A DNA stretch of 64,000 nt from Actinoplanes sp. TFC3 (GCF_001553785.1 NZ_LOJP01000001.1:4760044-4824043); one strand, 5' to 3'; positions 8,577-17,495 are shown, counted from the first letter of the stretch. Numbers and translations: made by a program. Notes: generated by a model from the sequence alone, not told the origin.

Positions 8577-9022
8577 CGGCGCCGCCCCCGCACGATCAGG
8601 ATGATGCCAATCAGCGCGACCACGCCGGCCGCCACCGCGGCGAGCGGGACCGGGTTGCTGCGCACCTGCTCACGGGCGTCCTGCGCCTTCTCCAGCGCGC
8701 CGGACTCGCGCGCTTTGTCGCCGACGACGGTAACCGCCTGGGAGACCTTCTCGCTGGACTGCGCGGTGGCCGCGCGGACCTTCTCGGAGGCAGCGGCCGC
8801 CGCGGAGGCCGCGGAAGCCTTCACCTTCTCGGTGGTCTCGAGGACCTTGGCCTTCGCGTTGGCCTTGGTCACTTCGACCTGCTCCTTGGCGCGGGCCTTC
8901 ACATCCGCCTTGGCCGCAAGGGCCTGGACGGTCTCGCCCAGTTCAGCGCGGGTCTGCTTGATCTCCTCGCGCAACGCCTCGACATCGGGCTTGGCGCTCC
9001 CGGATCCGTTCTTGTCGCTCAT
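8573..9022 (-). CDS. DUF3618 protein with coiled coil and C-terminal anchor
   Basis: 149 residues. The N-terminal VEALREEIKQTRAELGETVQAL is the DUF3618 signature. A long Ala/Lys/Glu-rich helical region (about residues 40-115, with repeated KVRA and KVSQ-like heptads) leads to a membrane helix (LAAVAAGVVALIGIILIV) and RGRRR end. It looks like a tail-anchored coiled-coil rod in the cytoplasm. It overlaps both operon neighbours by 4 bases, so the three products are probably made in similar amounts. Function is unknown; the combination suggests membrane or envelope organisation. Confidence 0.85.
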   Translation of the reverse strand: MSDKNGSGSAKPDVEALREEIKQTRAELGETVQALAAKADVKARAKEQVEVTKANAKAKVLETTEKVKASAASAAAAASEKVRAATAQSSEKVSQAVTVVGDKARESGALEKAQDAREQVRSNPVPLAAVAAGVVALIGIILIVRGRRR

Positions 9023-9456
9023 GCCCGGCTCCTGCCGCTCTTGATGGCCTGCTTGACCTCGTCGACGTCCGCCTTCGCGCTCTCAATGGCGGACTTCGGC
9101 TCCGGCGGCACCGCCTGGGTCACCTGCTTCTTGCCGAGCAACGCCAGCACCCCGGCCGCGGCGAACAGCACCACGGTGACGATCAGTGCGGCGAGCCACA
9201 GGTCCAAGAACAGGTTCAGCACGATGATGAGCGTGGCGATCAGGGCGCCCACGCCGTACAGGGCGAGCACGCCGCCCCCGCCGAACAGACCCACTCCGAT
9301 GCCGGCGTGCTTACCCTTCTCGGTAAGTTCCGCCTTCGCGAGTGCAATCTCGTCCCGGACGAGGCGGGTGATCTGCTCACTCGCTTTCTGGACCAGTTCC
9401 GAGGTGGACTGGTCGGTCCCCGGACGGACCGGGCTACCGTTCAGGACATCGGCCAT
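9019..9456 (-). CDS. Holin-like DUF1469 membrane protein
   Basis: 145 residues from ATG 9456, which has AGGAGG seven bases away; an upstream in-frame start would add 17 residues and lacks a site. The N-terminal amphipathic region (LVQKASEQITRLVRDEIALAKAE, in part) precedes two strong helices (VLALYGVGALIATLIIVLNL and WLAALIVTVVLFAAAGVLAL), the DUF1469/Phage_holin_3_6 layout. The C-terminal tail is charged and helical (IESAKADVDEVKQAIKSG). Despite the family name these proteins are chromosomal and not tied to phage lysis. It is the first gene of the three-gene operon. Confidence 0.88.
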   Translation of the reverse strand: MADVLNGSPVRPGTDQSTSELVQKASEQITRLVRDEIALAKAELTEKGKHAGIGVGLFGGGGVLALYGVGALIATLIIVLNLFLDLWLAALIVTVVLFAAAGVLALLGKKQVTQAVPPEPKSAIESAKADVDEVKQAIKSGRSRA

Positions 9457-9503
9457 GGTGTCCTCCTTTCGCTGTGATGCTGTATGCCCTGCCAGGCGCC
9501 TCG

Positions 9504-10736
9504 TCAATCCTGACTTCGGCGGCTGTCCGAGCCGAAATCAGCGGGGCCGTCCGGGCCCGAGAAAGCCGCGCCGCGCCGGGTGCCGTCGCCGGCGCCGCTG
9601 AAGACAAGTGAATCCTGCGACGCCTCGGCCTGATGGTCGGCGGCAAAGTCGCGTTCCGGACGCTCGGAGGGGCCCGAGGAGCGGGCCTGCGCGGCGGCCA
9701 GGCCGGAGCGTTCGATGTTGGTGACGTCGGCGCGGACCCGGGGCAGCGAGTCCTGGCGGTGCTCGAAGACCCCGGCGACGAGCCGTTCGCGGACCAGGCA
9801 GCGCAGGTCCCACAGCGATGGGGCGTCGTTGGCGCTCACCAGGGCGCGCAGCCGGATCATCCCGCCGACCGCCTCGGTCACCTGAAGCACGCAGACCCGA
9901 CCGTCCCACAGCTCGGTGCCCTCACACACCGACCGCAGCTCGGCGCGCATCGGCTCGACCGGTAGTGACCAGTCAACGTCGACCTCGGCAGTGCCCAGCA
10001 CTGCCGAGCCGCGGCGGGTCCAGTTCTGGAAGGGCTTGGTGGTGAAGTACGAGGTCGGCAGGATCAGCCGGCGGTCGTCCCAGATCTGCACGCTCACGTA
10101 CGTCAGGGTCAAATCCTCGATGCGGCCCCACTCGCCCTCGACCACCACCACGTCGTCGATGCGCACGGCGTCGCTGAACGCGAGTTGCAGCCCGGCGAAC
10201 ACGTTGCCGAGGGTGCTCTGCGCAGCCAGAGCGGCGATCACCGAGACCAGACCGGCGGAGGCGAGGACGCTGGCCCCCACCGCCCGTACCCCGGGGAAGG
10301 TCATCAGCATGACGCCCAACGTGACTATCACGATGGCCGCGACCGTCACCCGGCGCAGCATCTGCACCTGGGTCTTGAGACGCCGGGCCTTCATGTTGTC
10401 CGGGACGTCCACGCGCCACTTGGCCAAGGCGACGTCCTCGAGCACGAGCATGAGCGCGCCGATGAGCCAGGCCGCGGACCCGATCACCAGCAGCACCATG
10501 GTGTGCAGGACGCCCGCGCGAGCCGGGAAGTCGCCGGCGAAGCCGCGCACGGCGAGTTGGACGGCGAACACCGTCAAGAAGGTGAGGAAGGGCTGGTGCG
10601 CCGTGGTGGCGAGGTCGCGTAGCAACTGGGAGCGACTGCCGAGCCGCTTGGTCATCCAGTGCAGGGCCTCGGCCACCACCACGGCAAGGCCCGCCGCAAT
10701 GACAACGGCGAGCAGGGCGGTCAGAACGCTGGTCAC
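9504..10736 (-). CDS. MscS-family mechanosensitive channel
   Basis: 410 residues. Four or five membrane helices occupy residues 1-190; the pore helix and beta domain follow the MscS pattern (SVIAALAAQSTLGNVFAGL, then AVRIDDVVVVEGEWGRIEDL and LPTSYFTTKPFQNW). A long charged and disordered C-terminal tail (about residues 345-410) is extra relative to small MscS proteins. It starts GTG behind GAGGAGAGG. The family opens under membrane tension to release solutes on osmotic downshift. It lies 47 bases upstream of the holin-like gene in the same direction, so it may lead the envelope operon. Confidence 0.92.
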   Translation of the reverse strand: MTSVLTALLAVVIAAGLAVVVAEALHWMTKRLGSRSQLLRDLATTAHQPFLTFLTVFAVQLAVRGFAGDFPARAGVLHTMVLLVIGSAAWLIGALMLVLEDVALAKWRVDVPDNMKARRLKTQVQMLRRVTVAAIVIVTLGVMLMTFPGVRAVGASVLASAGLVSVIAALAAQSTLGNVFAGLQLAFSDAVRIDDVVVVEGEWGRIEDLTLTYVSVQIWDDRRLILPTSYFTTKPFQNWTRRGSAVLGTAEVDVDWSLPVEPMRAELRSVCEGTELWDGRVCVLQVTEAVGGMIRLRALVSANDAPSLWDLRCLVRERLVAGVFEHRQDSLPRVRADVTNIERSGLAAAQARSSGPSERPERDFAADHQAEASQDSLVFSGAGDGTRRGAAFSGPDGPADFGSDSRRSQD

Positions 10737-10835
10737 GGTTCCCTCTCCTCAACAGGGTTGGTTGCCAGCGATCTAGCTTGCCCCGCCCGCCGGTGCCTGC
10801 AACGTGCGTTGGCTGAGATCAGACGTTGGGGAACA

Positions 10836-11657
10836 TCACACCTTGCGGTAGCGGGCCTGCGAGAAGCAGTAGACGCCGAAGGCCGCGATGCCGAGCGCGA
10901 ACAGGGCGAGCAGCCACGGACCGTACGGCGCCCCGGCCAGCGTCTTGAGCGCGGCGTCCAGGCCACGGGCTTTCTCGGGGTCGTACTTGACCGCGGCGAC
11001 GACGACCAGCACACCGGCAATGGCGTAGGCGGCGCCCTTGGCGGTGTAGCCGGCGATGCCCAGGCGCTGGGTGGTCTTGCGGACCTGGGCGCTCATCTGC
11101 TGGGTGTTGAGGTGCTTCTCGAACTTCTTCTTCAGCCCGTAGATCGCCAGTCCGACGCCGACGCCGACCACGACCACGCCGATCAGCCCGATCAGGAACC
11201 GGCCACCGGCGTTGTCCATCAGCGAGGACGCCTTCTGCTGCGAGCTGTCGCCGCTGGAGGTGTTCGAGCCCTGCAGCACCTTGATGCCCAGGAACGCAAA
11301 GTACAGGTACATGATGGTGCGGCAGCCGGAGATGAACCGCTCCGCGAGCGCCATCCTGCCCTGCTCGCCGCTCTCCCCGATGGCCGCCTCCAGCGCCTGC
11401 CACAGCGCCAGCCCGATCATGCCCACGATGACGATGACCACCAGCGTCTTGCCCATGGGCTTGCTGGCCAGCTCCTGCAGCGCCCCCGATTGGTCGCCGG
11501 ACTCCGAGGAGGAGCCGAACGCCAGTTGCAGGGCGATCCAGGCGAAGAGCAGATGGATGACGCCGTACGCGATGAAGCCGCCGCGTGCCAGATATTCGAG
11601 CGGTTTGCTGTCGGCCGCGCGCGAGGCGGTGTTACGCGCTTGTGAGGAGGCAGTCAT
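10836..11657 (-). CDS. DUF1206 membrane protein
   Basis: 273 residues with six membrane helices arranged as three similar two-helix units, the DUF1206 architecture. Each unit starts with a LEYLARGGFIAYGVIHLLF-like segment: LGIAGYTAKGAAYAIAGVL is the third copy. Polar Ser/Gln loops separate the units. No enzymatic motif is present. It sits next to the MscS and holin-like genes, all read leftward, which suggests a shared envelope or stress setting. Family assignment is good; function is not known. Confidence 0.88.
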   Translation of the reverse strand: MTASSQARNTASRAADSKPLEYLARGGFIAYGVIHLLFAWIALQLAFGSSSESGDQSGALQELASKPMGKTLVVIVIVGMIGLALWQALEAAIGESGEQGRMALAERFISGCRTIMYLYFAFLGIKVLQGSNTSSGDSSQQKASSLMDNAGGRFLIGLIGVVVVGVGVGLAIYGLKKKFEKHLNTQQMSAQVRKTTQRLGIAGYTAKGAAYAIAGVLVVVAAVKYDPEKARGLDAALKTLAGAPYGPWLLALFALGIAAFGVYCFSQARYRKV

Positions 11658-11718
11658 GGCCGCTTATGTGACCTGCGTAAAAGATTTCCAAACCTGCGTC
11701 GCACGCGCCCCGGCTGTG

Positions 11719-12042
11719 CTAACGCGACACCTGGATGCCGATGCTGTCGTCGCTGATGCTGTCCAGCGTCACCTGCAGCCCGCCCACGTCGACGGCCTGC
11801 TGGCCCTTGCTCAGCTGGACCTGCTCGCCGGCCACTTCGAGCGTGACGGTGTTCTGATCGGCGCTGACGAATTTCGCCTCGACGCCGAGCACGCTGACGC
11901 TGGCGTTCACGGTGCGCTCGATGGTCACGGTGCACTGATCGAGGCCGCACGAGACGTTGTCGTTGCTGCATCCGGAGACGAGGCCCAGACCGAGCACGGC
12001 GGCGGTGAACAGGGCGGCGGTCCTGGAAGCTGCGGTGTTCAT
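11719..12042 (-). CDS. Small lipoprotein
   Basis: 107 residues from ATG 12042. The N-terminus has a hydrophobic stretch ending in the lipobox LVSGC, so Cys becomes lipidated and the protein sits on the outer face of the membrane. The mature part is mostly beta in pattern (VTIERTVNASVSVLGVEAKF, then TVTLEVAGEQVQL and LQVTLDSISDDSIGIQV) with two further Cys near its start (SCGLDQC). No family recognised. A GTG directly before the ATG is an equally possible start. Confidence 0.7.
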   Translation of the reverse strand: MNTAASRTAALFTAAVLGLGLVSGCSNDNVSCGLDQCTVTIERTVNASVSVLGVEAKFVSADQNTVTLEVAGEQVQLSKGQQAVDVGGLQVTLDSISDDSIGIQVSR

Positions 12043-12153
12043 CACCAGATCGAGGTTACCTGGGACGTGCCAGGGCCGGGCCATGGTGAGCCGGCCCTGG
12101 CCGCCCGGGCGTGAGCACGGCGGCAAGATCATTCCCGCCTGCTCGGGAACGGA

Positions 12154-13734
12154 TCAGGCGGCGAGAGCCTGCTTGGTGCGGTCGGGCACGGGACTGCCGG
12201 CGATCAGTTCGGCCGCGGCCTGACCGCAGGCCCGGGTCGCGCCGTAGGTAGCGAGGTGCAGACCCCCGCTCACGCTGACGGGCACACCCATTTCCACGAC
12301 AATGGCATCCGGCCGTACGGCCAGAGTGCGCTCCAGAGCGTCGGCGATCCACGGGTGCCGGTGCGCATCGCGGACGACCAGGACCAGCGGGCGAGCGCCG
12401 ACGCCGTGCAGGATCGGGGCGACCGGGTCGGTGGTGCCGGCCAGGTCGTCGGCGCTGAGCCGCGCCGATGTGGTGCCGGGCAGCAGCTCGCCCAGCGGCG
12501 CACCCACGCCCCACGGCGTCTCGGCCCCGATGGCGATGTTGCGCGGCGGCACGAACTCGACCACGTGCGGCGCCACCTCGAGCGGCAGCTGCGGGGCGTC
12601 CTCGGTCGCGGTGACCCTGAGCGCCCGCCGGGCCGCGGCCTGGCCGACAGCGGAACCGGAGATGGCGATGACCTCGGGCACCGGGGTCGTACCGGCCAGG
12701 TCGGCGATCGCGCGGGCCCCGACGGCGGTCTGGGTCTGCAGCGTCCACGCGGCCAGCTCCCGGACCCGGCGGGCGGCGTCGCGCAGCCGTTCCTCGCTGA
12801 GTTCCCCGTTGCGTACGGCCGCCACGAGCGCGTCGCGCAGCCGGATCGCGGTCTGCTCGTCGGCGTGGTCACCGCCCACGCAGATCGCGTCGGCCCCGGC
12901 AGCCACGGCGCGCACGGTGGCGCCGGTGATGCCGTACTTGCGGCTGACGCCCTGCATCTCGACGGCGTCGGTGACGATCAGCCCGTCGAAGCCGAGCTCC
13001 TCGCGCAGCAGACCGGTCAGGATGCGCCGGCTCAGCGTGGCGGGCACCTCGGGGTCGTACGCGGGGACGACGAGGTGACCGGTCATGATCGAGCGCACCC
13101 CGGCGGCGATGGCGGCCTTGAACGGCACCAGCTCCACCTCTTCGAGGCGGGCGCGGTCGTGACCGATGACCGGGACGTCGTGGTGCGAGTCGACGGCGGT
13201 GTCGCCGTGGCCCGGGAAGTGCTTGGCACAAGCGGCAACGCCCGCGTCCTGCAGACCGCGGACCCAGGCGGCCGCGTGCCGGGCCACCAGTGCGGGTTCG
13301 GCGCCGAATGCCCGTACCCCGATGATCGGATTGTCGGGGTTGTTGTTGACGTCGGTGTCCGGGGCGTAGTCGAGCGTGATGCCGGCGTGGGCCAGGTCCA
13401 TGCCCAGGTCGCGGGCCACCGCGCAGGTCAGCTCGAGGTCGTCGACGCTGCCCAGACCCAGGTTGCCGGGCCGGGAGCTGCCGTGGCGCGACTCGAAGCG
13501 GGTGACGTCGCCGGCCTCCTCGTCGATGGCCACGATGACGTCGGGCCGCTCGGCGCGCAACTGAGCGGTCAGCGCCGCGATCTGCGCGGGCGACTCGACG
13601 TTGCGGGCGAACAACGCGACGCCGCCCAGCCCCTCCGCCAGCCGGCGCCGCACCCAATCGGGCGCGGTGAGACCGACGAACCCGGGCTGCAGAACCGCAT
13701 CGGCGAGCTCCGGCAGATCGCCTGAATTCGGCAT
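12154..13734 (-). CDS. nagZ: Glycoside hydrolase family 3, beta-N-acetylhexosaminidase-like
   Basis: 526 residues. The N-terminal TIM barrel has the NagZ-type motif KHFPGHGDTAVDSHHDVP, which carries the Asp-His catalytic dyad, and the nucleophile Asp in LIVTDAVEMQGV. The early motif FVGLTAPDWVRRRL and DEEAGDV also match. A second alpha/beta domain (about 330-526) makes it longer than Gram-negative NagZ and like actinobacterial two-domain forms. It removes N-acetylglucosamine from muropeptides or chitin fragments. No signal peptide is visible, so it acts in the cytoplasm. It stands alone, with a relatively AT-rich region upstream of its start. Confidence 0.88.
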   Translation of the reverse strand: MPNSGDLPELADAVLQPGFVGLTAPDWVRRRLAEGLGGVALFARNVESPAQIAALTAQLRAERPDVIVAIDEEAGDVTRFESRHGSSRPGNLGLGSVDDLELTCAVARDLGMDLAHAGITLDYAPDTDVNNNPDNPIIGVRAFGAEPALVARHAAAWVRGLQDAGVAACAKHFPGHGDTAVDSHHDVPVIGHDRARLEEVELVPFKAAIAAGVRSIMTGHLVVPAYDPEVPATLSRRILTGLLREELGFDGLIVTDAVEMQGVSRKYGITGATVRAVAAGADAICVGGDHADEQTAIRLRDALVAAVRNGELSEERLRDAARRVRELAAWTLQTQTAVGARAIADLAGTTPVPEVIAISGSAVGQAAARRALRVTATEDAPQLPLEVAPHVVEFVPPRNIAIGAETPWGVGAPLGELLPGTTSARLSADDLAGTTDPVAPILHGVGARPLVLVVRDAHRHPWIADALERTLAVRPDAIVVEMGVPVSVSGGLHLATYGATRACGQAAAELIAGSPVPDRTKQALAA

Positions 13735-13839
13735 AGCTTCGCGTACCTCCGGTGACGATCAATACGCGCTCGGTGAACGCGTCCCCCTCAGTGATCAACC
13801 GCCTACCGTCATGGGCGCGGTGACGTCCTATGGTCGCCC

Positions 13840-13905
13840 ACCCTGCCGCTTTAGTCAACAAACCTTTCTATTAGGCCTGCTTTAAGTGTTGTAGCTAGGT
13901 GCCTC
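13840..13905 (-). promoter_or_regulatory. AT-rich region upstream of the glycosidase gene
   Basis: About 65 bases with clearly lower G+C than the surroundings, including TTGACTAAA on the leftward strand. It lies about 110-170 bases before the glycosidase start and probably holds its promoter and an operator, but I cannot define the -10 box. Confidence 0.3.
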
Positions 13906-13951
13906 ACTCGGGTCGAGAAGGCGGTGGAGCTGCCGGCGATACGATCGGAAG

Positions 13952-14080
13952 GTGCTTTCGCCTACTTCGCTCGCCGTGTCCGGTGTCGACTGGGGTCAAG
14001 TCCACGCCGTCAAGCTCCTCGGGGTCGCCCTCGGTGGGCTGATCCTGCTGTGGGCGATCAAAAAGATGTTCGGCCGCTAG
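13952..14080 (+). CDS. Possible 42-residue membrane protein
   Basis: A GTG-started frame 21 bases before the F420-enzyme gene. The product has a short polar N-terminus and one membrane helix (AVKLLGVALGGLILLWAI) ending KKMFGR. The composition and stop position are protein-like, but the ribosome site (GGAAG) is weak and directly adjacent. No family known. Confidence 0.4.
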   Translation: MLSPTSLAVSGVDWGQVHAVKLLGVALGGLILLWAIKKMFGR

Positions 14081-14101
14081 TGACGCGGGTATCCGCCCGT
14101 C

Positions 14102-15052
14102 ATGAAAATCGGATACTTCCTGTCGAGCGAGGAATACACCCCCGCTGAGCTGATCGAGCAGGCCAAGGGCGCGGAGCGGGCCGGGTTCGCGAACCTGTGG
14201 ATCTCCGACCACTACCACCCATGGGTCGACGCGCAGGGCCAGAGCGCGTTCGTCTGGTCCACGATCGGCGCGCTCAGCCAGGCTGTCTCGCTGCCCATTA
14301 CCACGGCGGTGACCTGCCCGACCGTGCGCATCCACCCGGCGGTCATCGCGCAGGCGGCGGCGACCAGCGCGGTGCTGACCGGTGGGAAGTTCCGGCTCGG
14401 CGTGGGCACCGGCGAGGCGCTCAACGAGCACATCTTCGGCGACGCGTGGCCCGAGGCGGATGTCCGCCTGGAGATGCTCGAAGAAGCCGTCGAGATCTTG
14501 CGCGAGCTGTGGAAGGGCGGCGTGGTCTCGTACCGGGGGAAGCACTACACCGTCGAGAACGCGCGCGTCTACACGCTGCCGGAGAAGCCGGTGGAGATCC
14601 TGGTGTCGGGCTTCGGACCCAAGGCAATTGAGGTTGCCGCGCGCATCGGTGAGGGCTTTGTCAGCACGATGCCCGACGGCGACGCGGTCAAGCAGTTCCG
14701 CTCGCAGGGTGGCGGCGACCGCACGGCGCAGGCCGGGTTCAAGGCAGCGTTCGCCGACACTGAGGAAGAAGGTGCCCGGCTCGCGTACGAGAAATGGCCC
14801 AATGCGGGCGTACCCGGTGAACTCTCTCAGGTTTTGCCGTCGCCCAAGCATTTCGAGCAGGCCGCCCAGCTCGTCACGCAGGAGCAGGTCAAGGAGGCGT
14901 TCGTCTGCGGCAAGGACCCGCAGGCCCACCTCGAGATGATCGAGCAGTACGCCAAGGCGGGCTTCGACGAGGTCTATGTCGCCAACACCGGCCCCCACTA
15001 CCAGGGCCTGTTCGACCTGTACGCCGAGCACATCCTGCCCAAGCATGCGTGA
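14102..15052 (+). CDS. F420-dependent LLM-class oxidoreductase
   Basis: 316 residues of the bacterial-luciferase-like TIM barrel fold with the F420-dependent glucose-6-phosphate dehydrogenase-like subgroup (TIGR03557-type) pattern: MKIGYFLSSEEYTP, LWISDHYHPWVD, GVGTGEALNEHIFGD and LVSGFGPKAIEVAARIG. The end YVANTGPHYQGLFDLYAEHI is also diagnostic. F420 is the deazaflavin cofactor common in actinobacteria. The substrate is not predictable; true glucose-6-phosphate dehydrogenases are a related branch. ATG 14102 follows a possible small membrane gene. Confidence 0.9.
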   Translation: MKIGYFLSSEEYTPAELIEQAKGAERAGFANLWISDHYHPWVDAQGQSAFVWSTIGALSQAVSLPITTAVTCPTVRIHPAVIAQAAATSAVLTGGKFRLGVGTGEALNEHIFGDAWPEADVRLEMLEEAVEILRELWKGGVVSYRGKHYTVENARVYTLPEKPVEILVSGFGPKAIEVAARIGEGFVSTMPDGDAVKQFRSQGGGDRTAQAGFKAAFADTEEEGARLAYEKWPNAGVPGELSQVLPSPKHFEQAAQLVTQEQVKEAFVCGKDPQAHLEMIEQYAKAGFDEVYVANTGPHYQGLFDLYAEHILPKHA

Positions 15053-15091
15053 CGTTTGCCGAAGCTCGTAGTGGGGCACAGTGGCCGATCG

Positions 15092-16732
15092 ATGAAGCTC
15101 AACATTCCCGTCTATGGGCCTCGCCTGCGCAAGATCGCGCGCAAGCATTTCGGGTGGCCCTCGCTGCGCCCGGGACAGGCCAAGCCCATGCGGGCGGTGT
15201 TGCGCCGGCGTGACGCGCTCGTCGTCCTGCCGACCGGCGCCGGCAAATCGGCGATCTACCAGATCCCGGCGGTCCTGCTGCCCGGCCCGACAGTGGTGAT
15301 CTCACCGCTGCTGGCCCTGCAGCAGGACCAGATCGCCGCGCTCAACGAGTACGGCGACCCGGCGATCCGCGCGGTGCGGGTCAGCTCCGCGGAGACCCCG
15401 GCCCAGCAGCGCGAGGCGATCCAGGAGCTACGCGAGGGCCGCGCCGAGTTCCTGTTCATCACCCCGGAACAGCTCAGCGACCCGGAACGCCTGGCCGAGG
15501 TCCGCGCGCTGCGGCCCGGCCTGGTCGCGGTCGACGAGGCGCACTGCATCTCGGTGTGGGGCCACGACTTCCGCCCGGACTTCCTGCAGATCGGCCACCT
15601 GATCAAGGGCATCGGCCGCCCGCCGGTGCTGGCGCTGACCGCCACGGCCTCGCCACCGGTGCGCGACGACATCATCGAGCGGCTGCAACTGCGCAACCCC
15701 GAGATCCACGTGTCCGGCTTGGATCGCAAGAACCTCTTCCTTCAGGTCGCGCAGTGCCCGGACGAGAACTACCGCTGGCGCCGCCTGACCGCGCTCCTGG
15801 ACGAGACCACCCGGCCCGGCATCATCTACGTCGCCACCCGCCGGGCGGCCGAGGAACTGGCCACACGCCTCACCGCAGCGGGTTACCCGGCCGAGTTCTA
15901 CCACGGTGGCATGGCCGCCGGCGCCCGCGAGCAGCGCCACGAGGACTTCACCAACGACAAGGTCGACATCATGGTGGCCACCTCGGCGTTCGGCATGGGC
16001 ATCGACAAGCCCAACATCCGCTGGGTGGCCCACATGGCCCTGCCCGACTCCCCCGACAGCTACTTCCAGGAAATCGGCCGCATGGGCCGCGACGGCGAAC
16101 CGGGCCACGCGCTGCTGCTGTGGCGCGCCGAGGACGAAGCCATCCAACGCTTCTTCACCGGCGGCAGCCCGTCCGATGTGGAGCTGCGGGAGCTGGCCGC
16201 GGCGGTGCGCGGCGGGGCAACCTCAAAGGCCGCGATCAAGGAAAAGTCCGGGCTGGGCCCGCGCAAGCTGGGGCAGTTGCTGGCGCTGCTGGAACAAGTG
16301 GGAGCGGTCAAGGCCGACGGCAGCAAATGGAAGGTTCCCCGGTACGCCCCCCTGCCCGCCAAGGCCGCCGAGGAAGCGGTAGCCGAGCACGAGCGCCAGC
16401 AGACCGTGCAACGTTCACGCACCGACATGATGCGCGCGTTCGCGCAAACCCGGGCCTGCCGGACGCAGACGCTGCTGGCCTACTTCGGCGAGGACCTGGG
16501 ACGCGCGTGCGGCCACTGCGACAACTGCGTGGATGGCGTGGCCGAAGAGGTCATCGAGGCCACCGGCGACGAGCCGTTCGCGGTGCACAGCACCGTGCAG
16601 CATGCGGAGTGGGGACCGGGCATGGTGATGGGCTACGAAGAGGACAAGATGACCGTCCTGTTCGAGAGCGTGGGTTACAAGACGCTGGCCGTGTCGGTGG
16701 TAGTGGAGAACGAGCTGCTCACCGCCGGGTAG
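15092..16732 (+). CDS. recQ: RecQ-family ATP-dependent DNA helicase
   Basis: 546 residues from ATG 15092; a TTG at 15056 would add 12 residues. Walker A is LPTGAGKSAIYQIP, Walker B with the RecQ aromatic loop is VDEAHCISVWGHDFRPDF, motif III is LTATASPPV, motif V is TSAFGMGIDKPNIRWV and motif VI is QEIGRMGRDGEPG (Met where Ala is usual). The zinc site is CRTQTLLAYFGED followed by CGHCDNC. There is no clear HRDC domain; instead a small domain (VHSTVQHAEWGPGMVMGYEEDKM in part) ends the protein. It unwinds 3'-5' in recombination and replication repair. A hairpin terminator follows. Confidence 0.93.
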   Translation: MKLNIPVYGPRLRKIARKHFGWPSLRPGQAKPMRAVLRRRDALVVLPTGAGKSAIYQIPAVLLPGPTVVISPLLALQQDQIAALNEYGDPAIRAVRVSSAETPAQQREAIQELREGRAEFLFITPEQLSDPERLAEVRALRPGLVAVDEAHCISVWGHDFRPDFLQIGHLIKGIGRPPVLALTATASPPVRDDIIERLQLRNPEIHVSGLDRKNLFLQVAQCPDENYRWRRLTALLDETTRPGIIYVATRRAAEELATRLTAAGYPAEFYHGGMAAGAREQRHEDFTNDKVDIMVATSAFGMGIDKPNIRWVAHMALPDSPDSYFQEIGRMGRDGEPGHALLLWRAEDEAIQRFFTGGSPSDVELRELAAAVRGGATSKAAIKEKSGLGPRKLGQLLALLEQVGAVKADGSKWKVPRYAPLPAKAAEEAVAEHERQQTVQRSRTDMMRAFAQTRACRTQTLLAYFGEDLGRACGHCDNCVDGVAEEVIEATGDEPFAVHSTVQHAEWGPGMVMGYEEDKMTVLFESVGYKTLAVSVVVENELLTAG

Positions 16733-16767
16733 CGCACCGCCAGCCCGCCGACGCCGGATCGCCGTCG

Positions 16768-16796
16768 CCTGGCACTCGTAGTGCCAGGTTCTGTTT
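16768..16796 (+). terminator. Terminator after recQ
   Basis: Perfect 8-bp stem CCTGGCAC/GTGCCAGG with a TCGTA loop, followed by TTCTGTTT, 35 bases after the recQ stop. Confidence 0.7.
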
Positions 16797-16898
16797 ACTG
16801 CAATCTGCGCGTGCTGTGGTTGCCCCCTGAGTGGACTGCACTGATCATGATCGCTCACGGGGCTTCCTGACCCGTTCTGGACAGGACTGGAGCATTAC

Positions 16899-17495
16899 AT
16901 GCACCACCGCACCCGCCGCGTTGCCACTGGCTTTGCGGCTCTGGTTCTCACGGTTGCCGGCACCGGCCTGACGAGCGTCGCAGCCCACGCCGCGCCGGCG
17001 TCACCGACCATGTGTGAGCCGAACATGCAGTCCATCAAGATGACCAGCACATCCTCGACCCGCACAGTCACCCACGCCAAGTACTTCTCGATCCCGGCCG
17101 GCGGCGGGGGCGAGGTCAGCCGGACCGTCGAGAAGGTCGGCTCCATCACGGCGTCGGTCAGCTACTCCTCGACGACCGAGGTCAGCGCCAAGGCGATCAT
17201 CGGCGAGCTGAGCGAGTCGGTCGGCGTCACGGTTGCCGCGTCGGGCACCAAGACCAAGAGCACCTCCGAGACGGTCAAGGTCACCGTGTCCTCCGGCAAG
17301 TACGCGTTCTTCTCCGGGGTCAAGAAGTTCAAGGGCAAGTGGACGTCGAGCAAGTGCAACAGCAGTGGCACGAAGGTCATCAAGTCCAACGGCAGCGCGG
17401 TCTCCTTCGCCGTACCGGCCGACGGTGCGGCTAAGTGCTCTTCCTCGTACGCGACGAGCAGCTTCGAGTACAAGGCAAAGGTCATCGCTTGCTGA
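16899..17495 (+). CDS. Secreted Ser/Thr-rich beta protein
   Basis: 198 residues. A classical signal peptide ends VAAHA before APASP. The mature part has four Cys (one early, three in the last third), enough for two disulfides. Residues about 70-130 are an alternating Ser/Thr/Val sequence (ITASVSYSSTTEVSAK, then VGVTVAASGTKTKSTSE) which reads as long amphipathic strands. Similar Ser/Thr-rich hairpins occur in aerolysin/ETX-type beta-pore formers and in secreted streptomycete proteins of unknown role; I cannot prove either. The gene overlaps the next lipoprotein gene by 7 bases, so the two are likely made together. Confidence 0.75.
   Translation: MHHRTRRVATGFAALVLTVAGTGLTSVAAHAAPASPTMCEPNMQSIKMTSTSSTRTVTHAKYFSIPAGGGGEVSRTVEKVGSITASVSYSSTTEVSAKAIIGELSESVGVTVAASGTKTKSTSETVKVTVSSGKYAFFSGVKKFKGKWTSSKCNSSGTKVIKSNGSAVSFAVPADGAAKCSSSYATSSFEYKAKVIAC

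Noticed and set aside
9019-9456. Holin name taken as sign of prophage
   Set aside because: No other phage genes are near; this family is common as a chromosomal envelope protein.
12256-13725. Open rightward frame opposite the family 3 glycosidase
   Set aside because: Composition is that of an antisense high-G+C shadow, and the leftward frame has all catalytic motifs.
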